Source: Bradyrhizobium sp. Tv2a-2 (GTDB lineage: Bacteria; Pseudomonadota; Alphaproteobacteria; Rhizobiales; Xanthobacteraceae). Taken from it: a stretch of DNA of 64,000 nucleotides. The notes below the pieces were generated by a model. It made no database searches. It was not told where the DNA came from and saw only the letters and a program-made list of their open reading frames with translations. Location of the stretch: positions 410,748 to 474,747 of the forward strand of contig NZ_AXAI01000002.1 of the NCBI RefSeq assembly GCF_000472425.1, written 5' to 3'. Numbering within the stretch: position 1 is the stretch's first letter; every line of letters begins with the position of its first letter. This document shows, piece by piece, positions 26,163 through 34,232 of this stretch. The translations under genes and the position numbers were made by a program.

Positions 26163-26618
26163 GTGAGCACGCCAAAGGCGCCCACCCTAGCGGTGCTGCC
26201 GGTTACGAGAGACGACGTTGCAACTGGTCCGCAGATCCTGCAGCCCAGCGGCTGGCCCATGCCCAAGGGCTATGCCAATGGCATGGCTGCCGATGGCCGC
26301 ATTGTAGTCACTGGCGGTGTGATCGGCTGGGACGCCCAGGAACGTCTGGCGACCGGTTTTGTCGCGCAGGTGCGCCAGGCCCTGAGCAATATCGCGGCCA
26401 TTCTCGCCGCGGGCGGTGCGCGCCCGGAGCACCTGGTACGGCTGACATGGTACGTGGTTGATATGGACGAGTATCTGGCGAGCCTGAAAGAGCTTGGGCA
26501 GGCCTATCGCGAGATCCTCGGTTCGCATTATCCGGCAATGGCACTCGTACAGGTCGTGCGCCTGGTGGAAAAAGACGCGCGGGTGGAAATCGAAGCCACC
26601 GCCGTAGTGCCGCGCTGA
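26163..26618 (+). CDS. Rid family (YjgF/YER057c/UK114) protein lacking the deaminase arginine
   Basis: 151 residues from a GTG. The Rid fold is recognisable from VVTGGVIGWDAQ, the LVRLTWYVVDMDEYL helix and the C-terminal VEIEATAV. In E. coli RidA the catalytic arginine (R105) lies in a PARS motif; the aligned place here is PAMA with M126, so the arginine is absent. Subfamilies without it are not expected to have standard imine deaminase activity. It follows the aryl-CoA ligase, and Rid proteins occur in 2-aminobenzoate clusters, where an enamine or imine intermediate (2-amino-5-oxocyclohexenecarboxyl-CoA) must lose ammonia. Its real role is open. Confidence 0.84.
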   Translation: MSTPKAPTLAVLPVTRDDVATGPQILQPSGWPMPKGYANGMAADGRIVVTGGVIGWDAQERLATGFVAQVRQALSNIAAILAAGGARPEHLVRLTWYVVDMDEYLASLKELGQAYREILGSHYPAMALVQVVRLVEKDARVEIEATAVVPR

Positions 26619-26746
26619 GCCAAGCCGTCGGGGTCTCCCGGCGTTGTCCAGCTTTGTGGCGAAGGAAATCGCTTCGTCGCAAATCCTTCATATGCGCCCT
26701 ATAGTGGGAGGCCATTCCTTTGGTCCTGCCGTTATTTGGAGCACGC

Positions 26747-27757
26747 ATGATGAAGCTCGTCCGTTTTACCCTGATGTTGCTGGTGCTGGCCGTGCTGGCG
26801 CCGTGGCAGTCCGCTAAAGCGGCCGACGTCATCTGCTACAATTGTCCGCCGGAGTGGGCGGACTGGGCGTCCATGCTGAAGGCGGTCAAGGCCGACCTGA
26901 ACTATGACATTCCCCACGACAACAAGAATTCCGGTCAGGCGCTGGCTCAGATCCTGGCCGAGAAGAACAATCCGATCGCCGACATCGGCTATTTTGGCGT
27001 GAACTTCGGCATGAAGGCCAAGGCGCAGGACGCGCTGGAGCCTTACAAGCCGGCCAACTGGGATCAGGTGCCCGCGGGCCTGAAGGATCCCGACGGCTAC
27101 TGGACCACGATCCACTCCGGCACGCTCGGTCTTTTCGTGAACAAGGACGCGCTCGGCGGCAAGCCGGTGCCGGCCTGCTGGAAGGATCTCCTGAAGCCGG
27201 ACTATAAGGGCATGGTCGGCTATCTCGATCCGAGCTCGGCAGCGGTCGGCTATGTCGGTGCCGTCGCGATCAATCTCGCGCTCGGCGGCTCCGCTTCCAA
27301 TTTCGACCCGGCCATCGCCTTCTTCAAGGAATTGCGTAAGAACGATCCGATCGTTCCCAAGCAGACATCCTATGCGCGCGTCGTTTCCGGCGAAATGCCG
27401 ATCCTGCTGGACTACGATTTCAACGCCTATCGCGCCAAATACAACGAGAAGGGCAATTTCGAGTTTGTCATTCCCTGCGAAGGCTCGGTGGTGTTTCCCT
27501 ATGTCGTCGGTCTCGTGAAGAACGCGCCCGACAAGGAGAAAGCGAAGAAGGTGCTCGATTATCTCCTGTCCGACAAGGGCCAGGCGATCTGGACCAATGC
27601 CTATCTGCGGCCGGCTCGCCCGATCGAACTGCCGGAGGCCGTCAAGGCCAAGTTCCTGCCGGACAGCGACTACGCACGCGCCAAAAGCGTCGATTGGGGC
27701 GCGATGGAGAACGTGCAAAAGGCCTTTGTCGACCGCTATCTCGCCGAAGTCCGTTGA
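26747..27757 (+). CDS. ABC transporter substrate-binding protein, family 1 (iron/phosphonate/polyamine type)
   Basis: About 336 residues. GGAG five bases ahead favours the ATG at 26747 (ATG ATG; 26750 is equivalent) over the upstream GTG-like extension. A signal peptide ends near SAKAADV. The mature part begins VICYNCPPEWADW and shows the two-lobed SBP_bac family 1 pattern, ending with the helical LSDKGQAIWTNAYLRPARP segment. It heads an operon of two permeases, an ATPase and a metallophosphoesterase. Family members carry Fe(III), spermidine/putrescine or 2-aminoethylphosphonate; the phosphodiesterase suggests an organophosphate ligand here, which is inference. Confidence 0.86.
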   Translation: MMKLVRFTLMLLVLAVLAPWQSAKAADVICYNCPPEWADWASMLKAVKADLNYDIPHDNKNSGQALAQILAEKNNPIADIGYFGVNFGMKAKAQDALEPYKPANWDQVPAGLKDPDGYWTTIHSGTLGLFVNKDALGGKPVPACWKDLLKPDYKGMVGYLDPSSAAVGYVGAVAINLALGGSASNFDPAIAFFKELRKNDPIVPKQTSYARVVSGEMPILLDYDFNAYRAKYNEKGNFEFVIPCEGSVVFPYVVGLVKNAPDKEKAKKVLDYLLSDKGQAIWTNAYLRPARPIELPEAVKAKFLPDSDYARAKSVDWGAMENVQKAFVDRYLAEVR

Positions 27758-27763
27758 TGCAAT

Positions 27764-27798
27764 ATAGTGCCTCGGCTTAAGAAGAGCGGGGGCACTAT
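27764..27798 (+). terminator. Perfect intercistronic hairpin between binding protein and permease genes
   Basis: ATAGTGCC (27764-27771) pairs exactly with GGCACTAT (27791-27798), extendable by two pairs to a ten-base stem with a fifteen-base loop. It begins six bases after the binding-protein stop, and its right arm includes the G-rich stretch that would serve as the permease ribosome site, three bases before the TTG start. There is no T-run. Likely an mRNA-stabilising or translation-limiting element rather than a full terminator. Confidence 0.55.
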
Positions 27799-27801
27799 CC
27801 T

Positions 27802-28620
27802 TTGTTGTCGCATCGATCCTTTGTCTGGTTCTGCCTGTTGCCGCTCGGGGTTGTGACGGCGGCGTTCTTCCTGCTGCCGATGGCGCGCCTGCTCGTCACC
27901 GGCGCCGAAGGGCCGCAGGGGCTGGCGGGCTATTTCGCGATCCTTTCCGAGCCGCGCTACCGTGCGACACTGATCAACACGGTGTTGCTGTCGATCGCGA
28001 CCACGGTGACGACGCTGATCGTGGCGACCATCGCCGGCATATTCCTGCAGCGCCATCGCTTCCCGGGACGGGCCGTTCTGATCGCGATGCTGACATTCCC
28101 ATTGGCATTTCCCGGCGTGGTCGTCGGCTTCATGATCATCCTGCTTGCGGGGCGACAGGGGCTCATCGGCGATATCACGAACCGCCTGGTCGGCGAGAAA
28201 TGGGTCTTTGCCTATTCGATCTACGGGCTCTTTCTCGGCTATCTCTATTTCTCGATTCCCCGCGTCATCCTGACCGTGATGGCAGCCGTGCAGAAGCTCG
28301 ACCCTGGTCTCGAAGAGGCCGCGCGGTCGCTGGGCGCAAGCCCCTGGGCGGTGCAGCGCGACGTGGTGCTGCCGGCGCTCGTGCCTGCTTTCGTTGCGTC
28401 CGGTGCCATTGCCTTTGCGACCGCGATGGGCGCCTTCGGTACCGCCTTTACGCTAGCGACGAATATCGACGTGCTGCCGATGCTGATCTACACCGAGTTC
28501 ACGCTGGCTGCGAATTTCGCGACGTCGGCGGCGCTGTCGGTCGGGCTCGGCGTGATCACCTGGTGTATCCTGGCGCTCGCCCGCTCATTCACGGGTGGCG
28601 CGGTCGCCGCAGCAGGATAG
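27802..28620 (+). CDS. ABC transporter permease (first), PotB/PhnU-like
   Basis: 272 residues, inner membrane permease with about six helices. The start is TTG at 27802 (a second TTG follows directly); no ATG or GTG fits before the first membrane helix SFVWFCLLPLGVVTAAFF. The cytoplasmic EAA loop is clear: LEEAARSLGASPWAVQRDVVLPAL. It follows the binding protein across a hairpin that overlaps its ribosome site, suggesting lower expression than the binding protein. Pairs with the second permease. Confidence 0.88.
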   Translation: MLSHRSFVWFCLLPLGVVTAAFFLLPMARLLVTGAEGPQGLAGYFAILSEPRYRATLINTVLLSIATTVTTLIVATIAGIFLQRHRFPGRAVLIAMLTFPLAFPGVVVGFMIILLAGRQGLIGDITNRLVGEKWVFAYSIYGLFLGYLYFSIPRVILTVMAAVQKLDPGLEEAARSLGASPWAVQRDVVLPALVPAFVASGAIAFATAMGAFGTAFTLATNIDVLPMLIYTEFTLAANFATSAALSVGLGVITWCILALARSFTGGAVAAAG

Positions 28621-28624
28621 AGCC

Positions 28625-29410
28625 ATGCGCGATCGCCTGATCTTCACCGGCCAGCTTGTCTTTACGCTGCTTGTCGCCGCATTCTTGGTGGTGCCGGCCG
28701 GCCTCTCCATCACCGCGGGCGTCACGGCAAATTACTTTCGCGGAATTCGGTCCGGCTTATCCTTGCAATGGGTCGCCCAGGTCTGGGAGCTCTACGCCGG
28801 AACCATTCTGCTTTCCTTTGTGATCGCGCTGGCGACACTTGCCGTCACGTTGCTCGTCGGCGTGCCGGCCGCCTATGCGCTGCACTTGAGGGGCGGCAAG
28901 CTCTCGCGCTTGATCGAGGAAATCATCACGCTTCCGCTCGCCATTCCCGGTCTTGCCATTGCGCTGGCGCTGCTGCTCACCTATGGCGGCTTCGGCGACT
29001 TTCGCCGTTCCTGGCTGTTCATCCTGGTCGGTCATGTCATCTTTACCATGCCGTTCATGGTGCGATCGGTGATGGCGATCTTTGCGACCGTCGATATCAA
29101 GACGCTCGACGAGGGCGCGGCGTCGCTGGGCGCCTCGCCGTGGCGACGGTTTCGTGATGTGATCGTCCCAAATGCGCTGCCGGGCATTCTGGCGGGAAGC
29201 CTGATGGTGGTGACACTGTCGCTCGGCGAGTTCAACCTGACCTGGATGCTGCACACGCCCCTGACCAAGACGCTGCCGATAGGTCTTGCGGACAGCTATG
29301 CATCGATGCGGCTGGAGGTGGCTTCGGCCTACACGCTGATCTTCTTCGTCATGATCGTTCCGCTCTTGGTTGCCATGCAATTGTTCGCCGACAGGGAGCT
29401 TGCCAAGTGA
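28625..29410 (+). CDS. ABC transporter permease (second), PotC/PhnV-like
   Basis: 261 residues from the ATG at 28625, preceded by AGGATAG; the frame is open ten codons further but into the upstream gene. Membrane helices are obvious from the hydrophobic stretches, and the coupling loop reads LDEGAASLGASPWRRFRDVIVPNAL. Its end overlaps the ATPase start by GTGA. Forms the heterodimeric channel with the preceding permease. Confidence 0.89.
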   Translation: MRDRLIFTGQLVFTLLVAAFLVVPAGLSITAGVTANYFRGIRSGLSLQWVAQVWELYAGTILLSFVIALATLAVTLLVGVPAAYALHLRGGKLSRLIEEIITLPLAIPGLAIALALLLTYGGFGDFRRSWLFILVGHVIFTMPFMVRSVMAIFATVDIKTLDEGAASLGASPWRRFRDVIVPNALPGILAGSLMVVTLSLGEFNLTWMLHTPLTKTLPIGLADSYASMRLEVASAYTLIFFVMIVPLLVAMQLFADRELAK

Positions 29411-30468
29411 GCATTGTCAGTGGACACGGCGCCGCCGTGCGCATCGAAAAATGCGGCAAGACCTTTGCCGACGGCACCCGTGCGCTGGAGCTGGCAACGC
29501 TCGATATCGCGCGCGGCGAGACGCTGGTGCTGCTCGGGCCCTCCGGTTGCGGCAAGACCACCATGCTGCGGATCATCGCGGGCCTGGAATTGCCTGATCC
29601 CGGCGGCAAGGTGCTATTCGACGGCAAGGACATGACCTCGGTGCCGATCGAACGTCGCAATGTCGGCATGGTGTTCCAGTCCTACGCGCTTTTTCCGAAT
29701 ATGAGCGTCGCGGAAAACATTGCCTACGGCCTGAAGATCCGCGGCATGCCCAAGGCGGAGCGCACGGCACGGGTCGCCGAGCTGGTCGACTTGACCAATA
29801 TCGCAGGGCTCGAGAACCGCCGCATCGACCAGCTCTCCGGCGGCCAGCGCCAGCGCGTTGCGCTGGCACGTGCGGTTGCGATCCGGCCCGGCATTTTGCT
29901 GCTTGACGAGCCGCTGACCGCGCTTGACGCGGCGCTTCGCGAGCGGCTGCGCAGCGAGCTCAACCGCCTGCTGCGGGCGCTTGGCATCACCACGATCTAC
30001 GTCACCCACGACCAGGCCGAAGCCATGGAGCTCGGCGATCGTGTCGTTGTAATGCGCAAGGGCGCGATCGCCCAGATCGGCTCGCCGCGCGAGATCTACT
30101 TTGCGCCGAAGGATCGCTTTGTTGCGGAGTTCATTGGGGCTGCGAACATCGTGGAAGCGCCCCTTGTAAACGGACAACTGGTGCTGCCCGGCGGACAATT
30201 GCCGATCGCTGGCGAGGGTAGTCGGGGCGATGCCATCGCCATGATCCGCCCCGAGACCATCCGGATCGTTGCAGCCGACGGTAGTTCGTTGTCGGGAACG
30301 ATCGACAGCGTCAGCTTCATCGGTGATCGGCAGCGCTTCGTCATCACCGGCGCATCCCACAAACCGCTGACCGTCGATGCGCCGAATACGATTCAAGCCA
30401 AGGCCGGCGAGCAGGTCGGGCTGTCGATCTCGCCCGACGCGGTCAGGCTGTTGCCGTCGGAGAATTGA
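29407..30468 (+). CDS. ABC transporter ATP-binding protein, PotA/FbpC/PhnT type
   Basis: 353 residues with GTG start overlapping the permease stop. Walker A GPSGCGKTT (about 40-48), Q-loop in VFQSYALFPN, signature LSGGQRQR, Walker B ILLLDEPLTALD and H-loop VTHDQAEAM. The C-terminal 110 residues form a TOBE-type regulatory/OB domain (IRPETIRIV onwards), as in MalK/PotA-like ATPases. Powers import of the ligand of the binding protein at 26747. The phosphoesterase gene begins five bases after its stop. Confidence 0.92.
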   Translation: MSIVSGHGAAVRIEKCGKTFADGTRALELATLDIARGETLVLLGPSGCGKTTMLRIIAGLELPDPGGKVLFDGKDMTSVPIERRNVGMVFQSYALFPNMSVAENIAYGLKIRGMPKAERTARVAELVDLTNIAGLENRRIDQLSGGQRQRVALARAVAIRPGILLLDEPLTALDAALRERLRSELNRLLRALGITTIYVTHDQAEAMELGDRVVVMRKGAIAQIGSPREIYFAPKDRFVAEFIGAANIVEAPLVNGQLVLPGGQLPIAGEGSRGDAIAMIRPETIRIVAADGSSLSGTIDSVSFIGDRQRFVITGASHKPLTVDAPNTIQAKAGEQVGLSISPDAVRLLPSEN

Positions 30469-30473
30469 GAGCC

Positions 30474-31313
30474 ATGTCAGAAAAACCCGTTCTCGTCGCG
30501 CAGATTTCGGATCTGCATATCAAGGCGCCGGGCTCGCTCGCTTATGGCCGTGTCGACACCGCCAAGGCGCTGGAGCGATGCGTGGCGACACTCAATGCCT
30601 TGGATCCCGCGCCCGATTTCGTGGTGATCTCAGGTGACCTCGCCGACACGCCGACGGTCGAGGAATACGACCACCTTGGCCGCTTGCTGCAGCCCTTGAA
30701 ATTGCCGTACGCCGCCGTGCCCGGCAATCACGACTCCCGCGAGTTGATGCGGGCGGCTCTGCCGAAGGCGTCCTATGCTTTTTCTAGCGGTCCTCTCGAC
30801 CAGAAGATCGAAGTCGGCGGCCTCGATCTCCTGCTCCTTGATTCGAACGTGCATGGAAAGCCGCATGGCGAGCTCGGCCAGCCGACACTGCAATGGCTGG
30901 AAGTCACGCTTGCCTCATCGGCCGATCGCCCGGCGCTGGTGTTCCTGCACCATCCACCTTTCGTCGCAGGCATCTGGCACATGGACAGCCAGAATCTGCA
31001 GAACGTCGGCGAGTTGGCTACGATCGTCCGGCGTCACCCGCGAGTCCAGCTCATCGCCTGTGGGCACGTTCATCGGGCGTCTCTGACGACGTTCGCGGGC
31101 CGTCCATGCACGATCTGTCCGGCGCCCAATCATGCCGTCGACCTTGATCTGGGTCATTTGCGCGAGCCGTCCTTCAAGGTCGAGCCGCCCGCCTTGCATC
31201 TTCACGTCTGGTTGCCAGGAGAGGGGCTCGGTACCCTGGTGACCCATCAGGTGCCGATCGGCACGTTCGACGGCCCGCATCCGTTCTTTGGACCGGACGG
31301 AAAGCTGCTGTAA
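30474..31313 (+). CDS. Metallophosphoesterase, GpdQ/cyclic-nucleotide phosphodiesterase class
   Basis: 279 residues from the ATG at 30474 (GAGAG upstream), close to GpdQ (274). The two-metal site of the calcineurin-like fold is complete: D13 and H15 (SDLH), D55 (SGDLAD), N85-H86-D87 (GNHD), H159/H160 (HHPP), H198 and H200 (CGHVH). GpdQ and class III phosphodiesterases cleave glycerophosphodiesters or cyclic nucleotides. There is no signal peptide, so it acts in the cytoplasm, and as last gene of an ABC importer operon it may hydrolyse an imported phosphodiester. That function is inference; the active site itself is seen. Confidence 0.87.
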   Translation: MSEKPVLVAQISDLHIKAPGSLAYGRVDTAKALERCVATLNALDPAPDFVVISGDLADTPTVEEYDHLGRLLQPLKLPYAAVPGNHDSRELMRAALPKASYAFSSGPLDQKIEVGGLDLLLLDSNVHGKPHGELGQPTLQWLEVTLASSADRPALVFLHHPPFVAGIWHMDSQNLQNVGELATIVRRHPRVQLIACGHVHRASLTTFAGRPCTICPAPNHAVDLDLGHLREPSFKVEPPALHLHVWLPGEGLGTLVTHQVPIGTFDGPHPFFGPDGKLL

Positions 31314-32042
31314 CTAGCCCGCCTTCTCCATGTCCTCGTCTTCGGGCGAGTTCAGATACATGCCTGACATGGTGTCGACCCAGCACAGATGGTCGTGCAC
31401 TTTTTTCACGCCCTCGACGTTCTCCGCAGCGACGACGGCGGCCCGCCGCGCATTTTCCTCGGTGATGACGCCGCTCAGGTGAACGATGCCGTCCCTGACG
31501 ATTACGCCGAGGCCGAACGGGCACCAATCGTTCTTCTCCATGGAGCTGATGATACGCTCGCGGATGTGATCGTCGTCGGCGGTCGGGTCGGGGACTTCGC
31601 GGGCTAGACCTGCAACAGCCTGCAGCAGGTTGGCGCGCGATACGATACCGACGATCTTATCGCCGCGGACGACCGGCAGCCGCTTGACATTGTTCTTCTC
31701 CATCAAGTCGACGATTTCTGCCAGCGCCGTGTCCTCGGTGATCGTCAATGGGTCTTTCGTCATCACCTCGGAAACCCTGCGACCGTGCTCATGGACGAAA
31801 TCGGAGGCGGATGTGCCCGGGCCAAGGATGAAACGCAGCCAGCGACCACGTTTACGCTCGGTGCCGATCTCGCTGCGCCGAATGAAATCTCCTTCCGAAA
31901 CGATTCCGATCAGCTTGCCGCCGCCCTCCACGACCGCGAGGCCGCTGACATGTCGCTGCAGCATGATGTTGGCTGCTTCGACGATCGTCGCATCGGGGGA
32001 GATCGTGATGACCGGCTTGGTCATGATTTGGTGGGCGCGCAT
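31314..32042 (-). CDS. CBS-pair and BON domain protein
   Basis: 242 residues from the ATG at 32042, selected for GGAG seven bases upstream. Two CBS motifs: one from IMTKPVITISPDATIVEAA to about residue 60, the other from VMTKDPLTITEDTAL to about 140; a BON domain covers about 160-225 (VRDGIVHLSGVITEENARRA). CBS pairs bind adenosyl ligands and BON domains bind membranes or phospholipids; together they make a stress-associated protein of unknown partner. Transcribed away from a phasin-like gene; two FNR-like boxes lie in the shared promoter. Ends next to the phosphodiesterase stop. Confidence 0.88.
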   Translation of the reverse strand: MRAHQIMTKPVITISPDATIVEAANIMLQRHVSGLAVVEGGGKLIGIVSEGDFIRRSEIGTERKRGRWLRFILGPGTSASDFVHEHGRRVSEVMTKDPLTITEDTALAEIVDLMEKNNVKRLPVVRGDKIVGIVSRANLLQAVAGLAREVPDPTADDDHIRERIISSMEKNDWCPFGLGVIVRDGIVHLSGVITEENARRAAVVAAENVEGVKKVHDHLCWVDTMSGMYLNSPEDEDMEKAG

Positions 32043-32110
32043 GGGAGACTCCGCGAATTCAGAGAATGTATTCGATGCCAAACACGCTAATCCGTTACCG
32101 GAAGCCTGAT

Positions 32111-32124
32111 TTGATCGAGGTCAA
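32111..32124. promoter_or_regulatory. FNR/FixK-like box
   Basis: TTGAT-CGAG-GTCAA, one base off the FNR/FixK consensus TTGAT-N4-ATCAA. It lies in the divergent gap between the CBS-BON and phasin-like genes, about 70 bases from the former's start codon. Confidence 0.55.
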
Positions 32125-32145
32125 ACCAGGCAGCCGGCGGCCAGC

Positions 32146-32159
32146 TTGACGCAGCTCAA
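32146..32159. promoter_or_regulatory. Degenerate FNR/FixK-like box
   Basis: TTGAC-GCAG-CTCAA, weaker than its neighbour at 32111. Centred about 68 bases before the phasin-like ATG; a TAAGCT at 32182-32187 would give -10 spacing for activation at about -41.5. Confidence 0.33.
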
Positions 32160-32220
32160 CGCAGGCCCTTGCTCAGGTACTTAAGCTTGAAATCGACCAA
32201 GACCTTATCGGGAGATTCAC

Positions 32221-32589
32221 ATGGCTGAGTTGTCCGAAATGCAGGCTGCCGGTATCGAGCCCCCAGCGGTCGAAGCCACAGGGCCGGTTGCCCGAACGAA
32301 CAAGGGGATCCTGGATTTTCTTTGTGGCGTACAGCGGGTCGCGCTGGAGGAGGCCGTCTTCGCAACCGAAGAATGGCTCGATCGGGCGCGAACCGAGGCG
32401 CATCTGTTTGCCGAGTTCACCTCGAAAATGGCGAGCGCCCACTCGGTCAACAACGTGAAGACGATGTTCGAGGAATGCGGCCAGCACCAGATCGACTTCA
32501 TCCGCCGCGATTGTGAGCGAATCTTCAAGCACAGTCGACGGACGGTCGATGCGGTGTCGCGCCTGTTCGATCGCCCATCCGAAGATTGA
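32221..32589 (+). CDS. Small phasin-like helical protein
   Basis: 122 residues, predicted almost wholly helical, with a middle region (residues about 48-112) patterned like phasins, including EFTSKMASAHSVNN and HQIDFIRRDCERIFKH. Phasins coat polyhydroxyalkanoate granules; several small phasin-like proteins in alphaproteobacteria are stress-induced. GGGAG precedes the ATG. It diverges from the CBS-BON gene across FNR-like boxes. The match is by helical pattern only, so the assignment is tentative; hypothetical protein is the safe alternative. Confidence 0.7.
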   Translation: MAELSEMQAAGIEPPAVEATGPVARTNKGILDFLCGVQRVALEEAVFATEEWLDRARTEAHLFAEFTSKMASAHSVNNVKTMFEECGQHQIDFIRRDCERIFKHSRRTVDAVSRLFDRPSED

Positions 32590-32665
32590 TCTCACGTTCA
32601 GACGACCCAAGAGCAGCGGCGGCCGTCCGGGCGACTACGTCCACCCTTAAGAGAAAGGGGGCTCC

Positions 32666-34213
32666 CTATTTCGATATCACGTTCAGCGCGGCGAGCTTGA
32701 GGCACTTGCTCAAGGTCTCCTCAGGCGTGCCGGAGGCGTCGACGACTGCCCAGTCGAGTGAACCGACGTCATATTGCTCCTGGAGCCGGGCAACCTCCGC
32801 CGTTGCATCTGAAGCGTCTCCGGTGCGCCGCGAAATCCTCCCTTGCCGGGTCTTGAGGTCCGCAACCAGAAATAATCCTATGAAGCGAATGTGCAGTTGG
32901 CGCGCGACATCCTGGATCGCTGCGCGCTCGCTCTCGCGGGCAAAAACCGCATCGGCTATGGCCGAATGACCTTGCGAGAGAACATGGTCGACCTGCTGCG
33001 AGAGGAGATCATAGATTTCATCGCTGATCTCTGGCCGGTAGGCGGTCTCTGGTAGCTTCTCCTCCGGGGCAACTCCGAACAGCTGCTTTCGCAAGACGTC
33101 GCTGCGCAGGATGATTGCGCCCGGCTCGGGCGGGGCATAGGGGGCTAGTACGCGCGCCATGACCGATTTGCCCGTGCCGGACAGTCCGCCGACAGCGATC
33201 AAGCTAGGTGGGCGCGGATGGATCAATTGCTTGGCCAGATCAAAATAGGCCCGCGCGTCCTTGGCTGCGCTGTCGGAGTTGGCACGACCGGCGCGGGCCG
33301 GGAGCACATGCGCGCGGATGGCGGCGCGGATCGACATCAGGAGCGGAAGCGTCGTCAGCATGTCCAGATTCTCAGCTGGGGTGACGGAAAGATAGCGGTT
33401 GAGAACCGTGTTCGCCGCATCGCGCCTGCCGTAATGCAGCAGATCCATCAGCACGAACGCCAGATCGTAAAGCACGTCGATCGAGGCGATCTTCTCGTCA
33501 AATTCGATCGCGTCGAACAGGACCGGCTTCTCGTCGATCACGACAATATTGGCGAGATGCAGGTCGCCATGACAGCGCCGCACAAATCCTTCTTCGCCAC
33601 GTCGCTCCAGCAACGGACGAAGGCGTGAAAATGCGGCTTGCGATGCGGCTCCGAGCTCTTCGACCTCGTCGGTGGAAAAGCAACCTGCTGCGCGCAGGGC
33701 GCTCGAATTGTTGGCGATGAGCTTTGGGATCGATTGCAGCCAGGAATCCGCCGACGCCACCGGCGCGGCACGGTGCGCGGCTGCAATGACATCGGCGATG
33801 GCATCCACAAGATGGCCATCAAGCGCGCCATCGCGTGCAAGATGGTCGATCGTCTTGCGCTCGTCGAATCGCTTCATTTCGACGGCATATTCGACTGGCC
33901 TGCCCGGTCCATCGAGGCTTAGCGTTCCATCGCCATCTTGCGTGATCGGTACGACGCGGCGATAGATTTGCGGTGCAAACGGCCGGTTCACCCTGATCTC
34001 CTGCTCACAGGCGGCCTTTCGCTTGTCCAGCGTCGAATAGTCGAGAAAGGGAAAGCGCACGGCGCGCTTGATCTTGAGCGCGCGATCGCCTTGCAGAAAA
34101 ACCGATGCCGCGTGGGTGTCGATCCGCTGCACATCGCGGGGATGAACGGGATCGCAAAGGAAAGCGAACACTCTCTCCTGCATCCCGGCGTCGTCTGTCG
34201 CGGAACCTGTCAT
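32666..34213 (-). CDS. Fusion of aminoglycoside-phosphotransferase-like kinase and P-loop ATPase
   Basis: 515 residues in two halves. The N-terminal part (about 1-330) has the APH/kinase fold with catalytic CHGDLHLANIVV and a following metal-binding DAIEFDE. The C-terminal part (about 335-515) is a P-loop kinase with Walker A GLSGTGKS and the RSDVLRKQLFG segment, resembling gluconate-kinase-like or AAA_33 proteins. Such fusions are annotated as hypothetical or bifunctional kinases; no substrate is known. It follows the alcohol dehydrogenase gene by 19 bases on the same strand, within the low-oxygen block. Confidence 0.82.
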   Translation of the reverse strand: MTGSATDDAGMQERVFAFLCDPVHPRDVQRIDTHAASVFLQGDRALKIKRAVRFPFLDYSTLDKRKAACEQEIRVNRPFAPQIYRRVVPITQDGDGTLSLDGPGRPVEYAVEMKRFDERKTIDHLARDGALDGHLVDAIADVIAAAHRAAPVASADSWLQSIPKLIANNSSALRAAGCFSTDEVEELGAASQAAFSRLRPLLERRGEEGFVRRCHGDLHLANIVVIDEKPVLFDAIEFDEKIASIDVLYDLAFVLMDLLHYGRRDAANTVLNRYLSVTPAENLDMLTTLPLLMSIRAAIRAHVLPARAGRANSDSAAKDARAYFDLAKQLIHPRPPSLIAVGGLSGTGKSVMARVLAPYAPPEPGAIILRSDVLRKQLFGVAPEEKLPETAYRPEISDEIYDLLSQQVDHVLSQGHSAIADAVFARESERAAIQDVARQLHIRFIGLFLVADLKTRQGRISRRTGDASDATAEVARLQEQYDVGSLDWAVVDASGTPEETLSKCLKLAALNVISK

Positions 34214-34232
34214 GTGTCACCGATGGCGCGCT

